Positions 20,591-30,756 of a DNA stretch of 64,000 bases are shown one piece after another. Source of the stretch: Topomyia yanbarensis (Eukaryota; Arthropoda; Insecta; Diptera; Culicidae); assembly GCF_030247195.1 (NCBI RefSeq), contig NC_080671.1, forward strand, positions 182,817,725-182,881,724, given 5' to 3'. Each line of letters opens with the position of its first letter. The first letter of the stretch is position 1. Both the position numbers and the translations under genes were made by a program. The notes beneath the pieces were generated by a model. The model did no database searches. It worked only from the letters and a program-made list of their open reading frames with translations, and was not told the DNA's origin.

Positions 20591-22347
20591 AACATGTTTT
20601 TCTTGTCCACAATTATTTACATTATACTCCAAACCATACTATAATTTTGAATGCGCGAGTTACATAAATATTATTTTTGAATTATGTTTATTTTACATTT
20701 TTATATAATTCAATATAACTAGAAAATGCAATTCGTCGTTGGCTCTGAATTTTATATCCTCGTCGGGTTTCCTGTGAAAGATATCTCTATTCGTACGGTT
20801 CGAGGCAACAAATGAAAACAAGCAACGGTAGTAAATCATCTCCGTATTCTGGCATATGTTGGACAGCTGCTTTTGGGACGGCCTATGCTGATAGTACACG
20901 GTTATCAAAGATTTCGGTTTGAATACAGGGCTAGATTTTTGCTACAATATAATACTGCTAGAGTATTGCCGAGATTTCGTTGATTATTGGAATTGTAACG
21001 GTTTGTACCTTGGCGGTTTTTATACAAAGAAAATCGTCGTACTTGCTTTTTACCACTAGAATTTTTGTAGCAGATGTATGTAAATGTTGTGATTGAGTGT
21101 AACCTGTCCAACATTTAGCGGATGCATCCCTTAAAAGTTGGATGGTTCCCAAAAATCCCCAACGGTGCAGGTGAGATGACTGAGTGATTAATTCAAAACC
21201 ATATGATCTCATTGATTAACAATATTTTCCAGTTACTGGGAAAGATTTTTCAAGAATCAATATAAGAGATTACAACAGTAGATACAGATACTTAAATACC
21301 GAATGTGCCGAACAGCGATAACCATAGTTTATTAATTTGAGTCTGCCTATAAAGGTCGCGTGTTAATGCTAGCTATGGTTAAAATATGTATCGTTTTCCG
21401 GGCGAATAGAGGGTTGTGCTATGCTGGATCGAAAAAAGATAGTTCGTTCGGTAAATGCGTGATCAACAGTCTCCACCAATTTCTCTATTGGAGATGATCA
21501 ACTAGGGGCACAGAGTTAACGAGGAGACATGCAGCATACTAATTCACTTATGTCTATGTTCTAATGACAACCTTAGAGCGAGTACAAAACGTTGGCAATT
21601 ATTAAATATAATAATATAGCATACATTGGATGTAGTAGTAGTACCGGGCTCTTCCGGAGTAACGAAAATACTCTTCAAAGTTATTGAATACTGGTTAAGT
21701 AACAAGTCTCTTTACTCTACGTCTTCTCGAAATTTTCGATTGACCTGTCAAAGTAAAATCACGCAATCGGGTAGGTCAGTCCGATTGTTACTCTGACATC
21801 ATTCTTTTGGATTGCTCCAGTTCAGGCTTACACGGCCACTCTGCAGGTGGGGTTGGAAGCTGAATCATTTTCGTCTAAAGGCAAAACTACATTATATTCA
21901 CCGCAGATTAAATTGTGTACGGTTGGGGACAGTTGAAAACGATCAACTCAAACAATCGGTTTGACGACACAATCCGGACCGTGTGATCGGTATGATCATG
22001 TATTTAATGTTCATCAAGACTCGATCTGTCAATGACGATTATAAAATACACGAAATAAATAGTTGACTATTGCTGATTTCGTTTTTAAATCAGAGTTGCT
22101 CTAGGTTCGCTCGGAGCTGTCACTTTTATATGGAAACTGTAAACATTAGAGCGAACCTAGTGCGACTCGATTCTAAAACCGAAAATAGCATATGTAACTG
22201 AGATCTCTATTTTTATTGAAAATACGCTCGCTGTAGGGTTCCTTTGGTTTGTTCTTAAAAAGGTAAACTCTTTCGGTAAATTAATCAGAAATTAAAGGTA
22301 GCAAATAATTCAAATACATAACCTGTACATATTTGAAATAAATATGT
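20591..22347. other. Mostly unclassified DNA
   Basis: About 20807-20977 has a plus-strand open frame with protein-like text (LRILAYVGQLLLGRP, FEYRARFLLQYNTARVLPRF) but under 60 codons and unrecognised. 22093-22112 and 22149-22168 form a near-perfect 20-bp inverted repeat around CTAGGTTCGCTC, a small MITE-like hairpin. The rest shows nothing. Confidence 0.35.
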
Positions 22348-22350
22348 AGA

Positions 22351-22555
22351 GGCAGACATAGCGTAATTGGTAAATCGACTTCCTTGTACGCAACTCTCAT
22401 AGATTCGATCCCCAAACCCGCACGTAGAGCTAAAGATTTTTGTAACCCGAAAAGAGAATGACCCTAAGCTTAAAACCTCTATCTATAATCAAACCATAAA
22501 TACGACAGTGGCCGTAATGTGGAGAAATGCCGGTTGGCTTATATTCAGAAAAAAT
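22351..22555 (+). mobile_element. tRNA-derived SINE, family B
   Basis: TAGCGTAATTGG (box-A-like, about 22359-22370) is followed by GATTCGATCCC (box B, 22402-22412) at tRNA spacing, then about 140 bp of non-tRNA sequence. The head lacks a proper acceptor stem, so it is not a tRNA gene. It differs in body sequence from the 7.8/25.7-kb SINEs. Confidence 0.55.
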
Positions 22556-24859
22556 GAAAAAACTGTTACATGAAATAGGCAGGGTAAATACTAAATTCTA
22601 GCTCTTTCCGTTCTTTGATTTGCTACAACTGTTGACAATGGTGAACGGCCAGTGTTTCACGTTAGTTTGAATAATAAAATCGTCGAATTTGCGGTCAGTC
22701 TACGACTTAGTATTGAATAATGTTTCGTGGTTTCAACGGCTAATAATTGCCAATCAGTCACTCCTTTTCATAAAAGGACACAGCTCGGGTTTGTCCGTTT
22801 GGTTGGGTTGACTTGGTCGTTGGCAATGGGACATTGCAAAATGACAGACCAGCGAGTTTGTTTACATGGTGTTAGAATTACCCTAGGAATTTAAAAGCAA
22901 TTCTTTTTTTGTACTAAGTGGAATCAAAAACGTTAAGTCCAAATAAACAAACTCTCTCAACTGTCAGAAATGTGAGGTTAAACATTTTCATGTAATGTGC
23001 TATGACTTGTTGACAAAAAGTCAAACTTGACAGAGTGAAGTTCACTCAATTATGAATGAATGTAGTATCGCGATTCACCACTTCATTTTCAGTGTTCCCG
23101 ATAAAATAATAGAAAAAAAATAAAACAGTGCTGCCGAAACGCATATTTTGCGTCTCACCATTCTTGCATTGGTGAAAAAAATATTCAACATTCTTGCAAT
23201 TTGCAATTTTTAAAATATCATGAAAAATCCAGGAACCGCCCTATAATCCTCATGTAAATGGAAATGTTTATAACAAAATGAAATCTTTCGATAAAAAATA
23301 AGAAAAAGGGGTGTTAGGTCTGACGAGAAATGTCTATTAAAGTTTTTACCATTGACACTATGGGAAAATACATCGCAAGAACTTTGGAACTAACCTTTAA
23401 AAATTACAGTTCGTGCATTTTTAAAGGGAGCAATCTTAGTATTTGAATTAAAATACATCCGTTTTTTTTTTAGAAAAATGCGACAGTTAGGGTGTTGGGA
23501 TATTTTTCCCTAAAAATTTCCAATTTTCAGGGCCGCCTTAAGACCATTCATTGAAGAGGTGAAAACAGATGTATAGTAGAATGGTTCTCCATGTCACTCT
23601 CAGACCCTTCCAAATTTGAACCAAATAGGCCAACAATTAAGTTTTAATGGGAAAAACCATCGGAACATAAGGACAAAAGCGTGGTTTTAGATTCCATCAC
23701 CTGGTGGTATTATACACGCAAGATGTCCGTCTTCCACAAAATTTCAAACAATATCAAAATCTCGAGCACCCTTAGATTACTAGCGATGAAAATGGTAAAG
23801 CATTTTATCACAGGGAAACATTTGCATAATATAGTAGTAATCTGACAGAATTAACATAATTGCATGAAGTTCTTTGAGGATGTCAAAAGGAATGATAAAG
23901 TAGGGCGGGTTTACCATTCACCATTTGTGTGTTGTGTACACCAGAAAGAATACTTCGTATCTCATCATGTGTTTAAGGTGTTTTTCTTAACTAAGCACCA
24001 AGTTCTTTATGTCATAAATATAATATATTTTTATATGTATATATTGAATTTATGATTTTATTTTCCATGATTTTTAGTTTGCGTTCGCTGCATTGAACCA
24101 ATGTATAGAAATCGATATGTCATCGTTTTTAATAAAAAAATATTGACTAAATAATGATAATACATATAGTTGAGATCATTTATATTGTCTATTATTTGAG
24201 GTAGACAACTCTATTTTATATTTTTCAGAAGGAAAATTGTTGATAAAACGTCTACCAGTTAAGTAATGAAAAAACAATTAGAGTCAGTCAACAAAACACT
24301 GATACATGGCCTTTTTAAGTACACATTCCAACTTTTATTCATTTTTTTTAAATTTACACGTTATAGTTAACGTTAGGTAGATAACCCTATTTTCATATTT
24401 TTTCAGCGCAGCATATAAATAACACCTTTTGGGCATTATATTTGTATAATTATATGGTAAGGGTTTTTTTTAAACAGCGACACATATAAACGATCAAAAT
24501 AGTCAATGAACAAACATGGCTTCTTGCTTGAAATCTGGTAGAAAACCCATCTATGACCGCATACCGCATTCAAATCGTTATAACATTCGATTCCGTCAAT
24601 GAAATATTTTCAAACTTGCAGCAAATATACTTGATTACTATATCTTTCGAATGCCAAGTACCAAATAAGTGGACAAATATTTTTTTGTTTATAAAGATTG
24701 GACCAAACCCGTGGGTGTTTTCTGGTAACCTTATGAAACGTGTCATAAAACTTCAAATCGCCATTCCTCTCGAATCTCTCGATGGATCATTTTGAAATTC
24801 ACTGAGAACTGCTTGGATACTGTATCTTTCGAATGCCGTATTCCAAAATTATGGTCATT
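22556..24859. other. Unclassified A+T-rich DNA
   Basis: No gene recognised. 24550-24860 contains phrases of decayed mosquito repeats (for example TCTTTCGAATGCC twice, at about 24641 and 24823). 23864-24052 has a short open frame without features. Confidence 0.35.
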
Positions 24860-25562
24860 TTTGCCTTTCTCATATAGAAAGGTTATGCAATCACTCTGAA
24901 AAACGTCAACCTAATCCCGGCCCGGAGGGCCGAGTGTCATATCCCATTCGACTCAGTTCGTCGAGATCGGAAAAAGTCTGTATGTGTGTGTGTATGTGTG
25001 TATGTATGTGTGTGTATGTGTGTGTGTATGTGTGTGTGTCACTCTGAAAAACGTCAACCTAAAACCTAATTTTTTTTCGACTCGCATATGGTTTCTAGAT
25101 TTTAACAGGGGCGTAGTTGATGGTTTACGGAGAGGGGTTACACCCCCCTCTACTGTTCACTCCCCTCCTTTAAAAATCTCCTTAAATCACCCCTCAGACC
25201 ACCACCTCATACCCCTCCCTTTCAACCCCATTATCTTTAAACCACCACTATATTACAAAGCATACCAATTTAAGCTGGGGAGTCGTTCGTTCATGGGACT
25301 TTCGCCCTCCTCACATACCCATCCCCGCATGACAAAATGAGTTAGCAAGCAGATAACATTGATCTAATGCTGATTAGGCTAATGGAGTATGATATTTTTT
25401 TGTTTCAAGTGTTTCACCGTCGACACGTAGCTCATCAAGTTCGTGGCTGGCATGCCATTGTGTATAAGTGCAAAGTGTACTAAGAATCTAATGGACATTT
25501 CCACAATTATGTTGAACATAAAAAGCCTCCGTGCCATAGTTTAGAGAAATGAGAAAGGCACA
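24860..25562 (-). repeat. Mosquito-type repeat, inverted copy with terminal GAGAAAGGCA
   Basis: It begins TTGCCTTTCTCATATAGAAA and includes CGGCCCGGAGGGCCGAGTG, GACTCAGTTCGTCGAGAT and a (TG)n tract, which is the reverse complement of the conserved end at 1000-1100. The far side ends ATGAGAAAGGCACAATT (25549-25565), giving inverted TTGCCTTTCTCAT/ATGAGAAAGGCA termini. 25106-25200 inside carries CAGGGGCGTAG and repeated CCCCTC, resembling the end of a different DNA element. Confidence 0.65.
24976..25039 (+). repeat. (TG)n microsatellite
   Basis: TGTGTGTATG tract equivalent to the (CA)n tracts at 935 and 2111, seen on the opposite strand. Confidence 0.9.
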
Positions 25563-25608
25563 ATTGCACCGCTAGGTGGATTAAAACAGGTTTTTTAGTT
25601 AATAATGG

Positions 25609-25741
25609 TTTAGACACACCGTGAAGACGTGATCACAGATTTTTTCACCTCAGAAAAATCTCATTAACTTTGTATGGAATTGAACCCAGGCCAACTGGAA
25701 TGAGTGGCGGTCACGCTTACCACTTAACTACCGGCGCCGTC
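25609..25741 (-). mobile_element. tRNA-derived SINE, family A copy 2
   Basis: Read on the minus strand: GACGGCGCCGGTAGTTAAGT and GGTAAGCG (box A about 25714-25730), then GGGTTCAATTCCA (box B about 25675-25687), then TGAGATTTTTCTGAGGTG shared with the 7.8-kb copy. The box elements are better preserved here than in copy 1. Confidence 0.75.
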
Positions 25742-27039
25742 TCAAATTATTCTTTTCATATAAGATCTTTTAAATAGCCCCAATACTGATTTTTTTAATT
25801 GTATTCTCCTAAATTTGAGCAAAAAATTCGACATTTTCAAACAGCTGTGAAATACCGATTGATTGGGAATATTTTCTTCGTGGAACAGTGAGAGGATACT
25901 CCAAATAATCTTCTCCTTTTAACAGATTTACCCGATATTTATTACCCGACAAGGTACTTTTTTCTACTAACGAATATGTGGAAAATTGAAAAAAGTGAGC
26001 ACTTTTAAAAAACCTACCCAAAAATGACAAAGAAAAGCTAAAATTGACCCCAATTGATTCTGGAGTTTGCTATGAAAAGCACGATTTTGATTTATATATT
26101 GACTTTGGGTAATTAGTTTTGAACAATCTGAAAAATTGAGAGATAATGGCTTTCAAGCTAATAAAATGTAAAAAAATCACTGATTTCAAATAATTGCATA
26201 CAAAAATCATCAAACGAAAACGCTTTTCTTTTTAAGTTAAACGTTAGAGTATGTTTCAAAGAACAATTTAAGCTGAAAATATGGACAAATAAACAAAAAC
26301 AATATTTTTATTTTGGCCAGGATTTGAAGTTAGTTACGCCTCTGCGCGCCCGTCATAATTTTTGGAAACCAAAAGGGTTGAATTATTTAAATGGTAATTC
26401 TGAATTTGATTTTTTTATGCTAAATACCGAAAAATAGAATTCCATTGAAATTTAAATTTCACATCGCTATGCTATATTTCTCCTTACTGGAGAATAATTT
26501 AGATAAAGCTGTTTTTCTCCATTAGGGAGAGAATTGTTTAAAACCATCTTTGCGCATAAAGAGCATAAAAACTTTAACTAAATTAGGCCATTACAAATAT
26601 TTTTTAAAAATTATGTCGCCCCCCCCTTCAAAATCACTGAAAAAAATCAGGGGGCAAATAATTTTTTTAAAATAACCAAAATTCAAAAAAATGTCACGTT
26701 TTATAGAACAACAATAGCTTCCATGGTATGGTATTATGGTATTATGGTAGTTTTAGAAATTACCATCCCATGATAATTTTTATTTTGACCATTCTCGGGT
26801 AAATGTGAAGTTTAAATGAGATCATCGATCCAGTCCAAAATCAAATGAAACGTTTGCTGGTCGCGGAAGGAAGGACCCATCTGTGTATTATCAAACAAAC
26901 ATCTCATGGAAAGGATAATACAGACCGACTTCTGAATCGATTCCATTTTAAACGCAACAGTCGATAGAGACATAATCGATCGTTGCATTCGAAAATAATT
27001 TCGATAAGGAAACAATCTGAATTCAAATCTGACTCCTGG
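25742..27039. other. Unclassified DNA
   Basis: About 26585-26700 (TTACAAATATTTTTTAAAAA, TCGCCCCCCCC) matches, inverted, 31550-31630, marking copies of one repeat family. A GGTATTATGGTATTATGG run lies near 26725. Open frames are short and unrecognised. Confidence 0.35.
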
Positions 27040-27285
27040 AGATTTATATGTGATTCAATATTCAATATACATGAGCTTTACCGAAAGGTTTTTGACATTT
27101 AAAGATTTCATATGGGATCGTAGTATTCATACCGTATTTCCGCAGCCATATGTGCGATTCTTATGAACTTGATCAGATCAAAATCTGCTACCAAACCTTC
27201 CATTTAAGGCTAAGCTTGTGAAAATTGAATAAGCCGTTTTCCAAGAAGCCGAAGAGACATTAATTCTGAAATATTCCAAGAACCA
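27040..27285 (+). repeat. Decayed mosquito-type repeat, left part
   Basis: Phrases such as CCATTTAAGGCTAAGCTTGTG and ACATTAATTCTGAAATATTCC correspond to 530-610 of the tandem repeat. Its right end is found beyond the R1-type LINE at 30608-30756, so the LINE appears to sit inside this copy. Confidence 0.5.
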
Positions 27286-27290
27286 GAAAC

Positions 27291-27845
27291 ATGCGAAATT
27301 TTCGAGATAGACGCTGGAATCAAAAGAACTTTGTCTGGCCATCAGCGATCAAGAATGTTCTAGCAAAGCTAAATATAGATCTTACAAATAATGGGATCAT
27401 CGGCACTTACCGCAGGAAGAACCGGGAATCCATTATCGATGTCAATTTTTGTAGCCTTGGAGTAACCGGAAAGATGGACTGAAAAGTGTGCGAGGATATA
27501 TCCACAGCGACCACCAAGCGATTTGGTACAGCATTGATAACAGGACTATGAACTACACATGAATATGAATATGTAGGAGATATATAAACGAGTGAAGATG
27601 GAAAACAGCGATTTTTCACAGGAACGTGTCCGTCGAAGAACTTGAATTTGAGGGTATCCTCTTCAACCTAAATGCGAACTAGTTCACGGCACTACTAACA
27701 AAGGCGTGTAATGCGACCATACCAAGGGATGGGAAACTGAGAAACGGTCGCCGGGTGCAATACGACGATTATCGATCTACGTATAAGTTGCCTCCGAGCT
27801 TGGAGAAGAAGTCGGAGATCACTTCGGTTTCTCATCTCGCTCAGT
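27291..27845 (+). pseudogene. R1-clade LINE ORF2 relic, endonuclease part
   Basis: Translated blocks in shifting frames match the apurinic-like endonuclease of R1-clade LINEs: RRWNQKNFVWPSAIKNVLAK (about 27309-27368), RRKNRESIIDVNFCSLGVTG (about 27411-27475), HSDHQAIWYS with the SDH catalytic motif (27503-27532), and IIDLRISCLRAWRRSRR (about 27766-27815), which in this clade lies between endonuclease and reverse transcriptase. 5'-truncated and full of frame breaks. The downstream half resumes at 28994. Confidence 0.75.
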
Positions 27846-27854
27846 TCAGAAGCT

Positions 27855-28993
27855 AGAAATCGCTCCGCTGCAATAGCAGGGCAAGTAATCAAATTTACCA
27901 GCGCGACGCTTGGCAAAAATTGATTCCTTCTGCCTAGTGTGTGATACGTGAACAAACAATGCGTGACAATGCCAAGCAAAAGTATATCACGATGCGGGCA
28001 AACTATGTTGCTGTTGACTACACGAAATATCCGGTAATACCATCAATTCATGAAGGGGAGCAAATGTTGAAGGTGAACTTGAAGTTCAACGTAGCTTGCG
28101 GTACTTTATGCGGTGCAATTCTACCATTTACGTCATGCGGTACTGAATATGTTAAAAAATATTAGTCAAGCAGAATCATTCGCTTCCCAGAACAACATGA
28201 AACACGTCATCGAATGTAATGACATTTTATACAGTATCCCAACGTATATAAATGTTGACATGACCTGGCACCACGTACTAGTTCCTTCGCTATCAAACAA
28301 ATCCTGTCAAAATACGGAGAGGTGAATAGTGTTAAGGAAGATAGTTGGAGGAACTTCTTCCCAAGACTCCGCAACGGAGTTCGTGTGGTGAGAATGCGTC
28401 CGACAAAACCTATTCCCTCTTACTTGACTTTCACATGCAAATCACCTCATGGTGTTGAATATTCTCAACGAACACTAGTCACGCACCCAGGACAGATTCC
28501 TACCTGTCAATATCGTGATCATCCGCTACACCACGGGAAACCTTGCGCAGAGACTGCTAAAGAAATTCCACCTGATACGACCAAAGCCGGTATACAATCC
28601 TCGTATGTTAAACCACAACCAGTTGGTAAACCAACGACTGCAGACCGGACATTCACAAACACCAGCTCAACAACGATCGGCCCCAGTACCACTAAACCAA
28701 CTGCCATTACCAACATCGAAGTAACAACGATTACAGCAAATGTTTCCAAACCAACAACCAACACCACCAATAAGGAATCTAATACCGATGAAGAAGGATT
28801 TACAATAGCGACCCGTAAGCACAAACAACAAATAACATCCGACGATGAGCAAGATGAATGCAGTACCGATATTGACATGGACGTAAACGAAAACGCGAGA
28901 GAAGACGGACCAAATGACCCCCAAGGTGCGCTCCACGGCTCAGTCGTGCTAACGCATTGAGCCGTGTCAAATATATTTAAAATTAAAAAGAAG
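27855..28993 (+). mobile_element. ORF1-only LINE copy inserted in the R1-type relic
   Basis: The insert is flanked by TCAGAAGCT (27846-27854) and TCAGAAAGCT (28994-29003), an imperfect target duplication. It begins within R1-type text and ends with an A-rich tail (AAATTAAAAAGAAG) about 30 bp after the ORF1 stop. No endonuclease or reverse transcriptase follows the ORF1, unlike in a full LINE. A relative of the same ORF1 family lies at 46880-47283 and 53378-53701. Confidence 0.6.
27941..28960 (+). pseudogene. LINE ORF1 (gag-like) relic with degenerate zinc knuckle
   Basis: The frame runs RDNAKQKYITMRANYVAVDY (from 27965), shifts near 28113 to ASQNNMKHVIECNDILYSIP, and shifts again near 28322 to DSWRNFFPRLRNGVRVVRM, HPGQIPTCQYRDHPLHHGKP and a Thr/Pro-rich tail ending DEEGFTIATRKHKQQ. 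The knuckle is CX2(R)X4HX4C, with the second Cys replaced by Arg. About 340 codons with two frameshifts. The last 212 codons (28322-28957) are open. Nucleic-acid-binding ORF1p of a Jockey/Loa-like LINE is the likely ancestor. Confidence 0.65.
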
Positions 28994-30540
28994 TCAGAAA
29001 GCTCGAGGGAAGCGAGCTGCAAGAACCGCTCTTAACAAAGCAGTCAAGCTGTACAAGAAAGCCTTGCCACAAAGCCAACGCGAATTTCCTTAGGAGAGAC
29101 CTACAAAGTTGGCATAACAAAGATAAAAGGCTCAGCTGCACCACCTGAAAGGTGCCCGGAAAAGATGGAGGTCACCATTGAAAGGTTTTCCCACAACATG
29201 AATCTATTTTCGTCGTACAGTGAGGAGGATGATCACAAAGATGAAGATCGATTTACCAACAGACAGCTTATCGAGATGGCGAAAGCCATAAAAGTGAAGC
29301 GATACATGAGAGCCCGGATATGTTCAAAACGATCCGATAATTGGAAGCGACAAAAGCTGATGTTGCTTCCGATGCCGGGACAACATGGAAATCTTCCAGC
29401 GTAGTCAATATATCCCTTGGTAATGTTAGAGAGAAGGAGTAATCCTGAACAAGCTAACGAAGTACGCGGACCGTGAGAACGGCATCTCGTGTAATTCGGC
29501 TTCCTTATAGGCAGGTCTACAGTGAAATTCATCCAAACGGTTGTGGGAGCTGTGGAGACAGCAGAGATAAGGATATCGTTTTTGCGTGGTGGTTCCCTTG
29601 AGCGTGAAGAATGCTTCAATAGTACTAGCTGGGAAGCAATCGCCCATTCGCTGTACAGCATGAGTAACTCTGCAGGATATTATAGAGCTACTTTCAATAC
29701 CGAACACTACGAGACAGACAAGGGGGAATCACAACTACAACTGACGTTCCTCGACTCGACGCTGTGGAACGCAGTGTACGATGGAGTATTGAAGCTGGGA
29801 AGGTTCAGAGATATAACGATTTTCGGCTTCACGGATGATGTGGTGTTCCAAGTAATCGGACAATCGCTAGAAGAGGAGACACTCGACACGGAGACGATTG
29901 CCCATCATAAAACAGAGTTGGTGATGACTAGCAGCCGAAAGACAGCGCGGTCGGAAAATATATCATTGACTTGAACTTTTAAAGTCACGACGATTATGTT
30001 AAGGGGAAGGCTGTGAGAGCAACCACAGCTTTGCTTGAGGCGCCAGTGTACTGGGCACCACGAACCAGCGGAAATCGCTGGACCGAGCATGTGAGCAGAC
30101 TAGTTTCACCGTCAGGGACAAGATCGAGTAGGTCGAGTGAAGCACCAGCGGTGGGTCGTCGAGTTTTCAACGAACCGGAAGCAGCGAACCATCCGGTATC
30201 GCTGAACCGTCCTCGCCAAGTACTGGTTGGCCCTTTGAGTAGGATTTATTGACTATGCGAGTAGATTGCGACAAAACTGGAAGCTAAATGACTCGCGCAA
30301 CAGGCATCGGTATCGGGAGAACTTCCGACGAGGTATTGAGATGGCTCGCGAAAACAGGAACTAAATGGTTTACAGAAACGGGAGCCAAATGGCTAACGGA
30401 AGTTCATCACTGCGATTAGCCGGATATGTGTTCGGAGCTAAACCGCTCTAATGTATCATTTTGTCTTGAGACTGAATCAGCCTCCCCACGATATAACGCT
30501 TCGATGCAGTCTCGTGGAACAAAAGGAAGGATGAAAAGTG
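28994..30540 (+). pseudogene. R1-clade LINE ORF2 relic, reverse transcriptase part and 3' region
   Basis: It resumes where 27845 left off: RTALNKAVKLYKKAL (about 29018-29062) is the pre-RT block. Then come PEKMEVTIERF (from about 29156), a middle RT segment, FGFTDDVVFQVIGQSLEE (29821-29874, the catalytic FADD box with Thr for Ala) and AHHKTELVMTSSRKT (29900-29945). Frames shift repeatedly and stops are present. 30250-30540 is probably the 3' untranslated region. No RNase H domain seen. Confidence 0.7.
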
Positions 30541-30607
30541 GGGACTGTTAGTAGTGGTTAGGCACAAAAGTGAGTCCCTTCTAGGGCCAATGCAGTTTTG
30601 AAGCTAT

Positions 30608-30756
30608 TTAACCATACTATAAAACATACAGACATTTTCAGATATCGACGAACTGAACCTAGTGGTATATGACACTCGACACTCCGGGTGTAGCTTAAAA
30701 AGTCGAATTTCAGAGTGATTGCGCAGTCTTCCTTATATGAAAAAGGCAAAAAATGA
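30608..30756 (+). repeat. Mosquito-type repeat, right end
   Basis: CAGACATTTTCAGATATCGA, GACGAACTGAACC, GGTATATGACACTCG and TGAAAAAGGCAAA match the conserved terminus of the 1-2284 repeat, in the same orientation as the fragment at 27040-27285. The (CA)n tract expected just upstream is reduced to AAAACATACAGACA. Confidence 0.75.

Noticed and set aside
22351..22425. tRNA gene
   Set aside because: Boxes A and B are present, but no acceptor stem pairing and no clean anticodon arm; a SINE head is the better reading. The same holds for 7.8 and 25.7 kb.
25098..26344. hAT element between CAGGGGCGTAG (25106) and a reversed CAGAGGCGTAAC (26344)
   Set aside because: Ends look similar, but flanking 8-mers do not match and the interior holds parts of other repeats and a SINE; not supported as one element.
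28519..29022. 167-codon minus-strand open frame, Val/Ser-rich
   Set aside because: Antisense shadow of the Thr-rich LINE ORF1.
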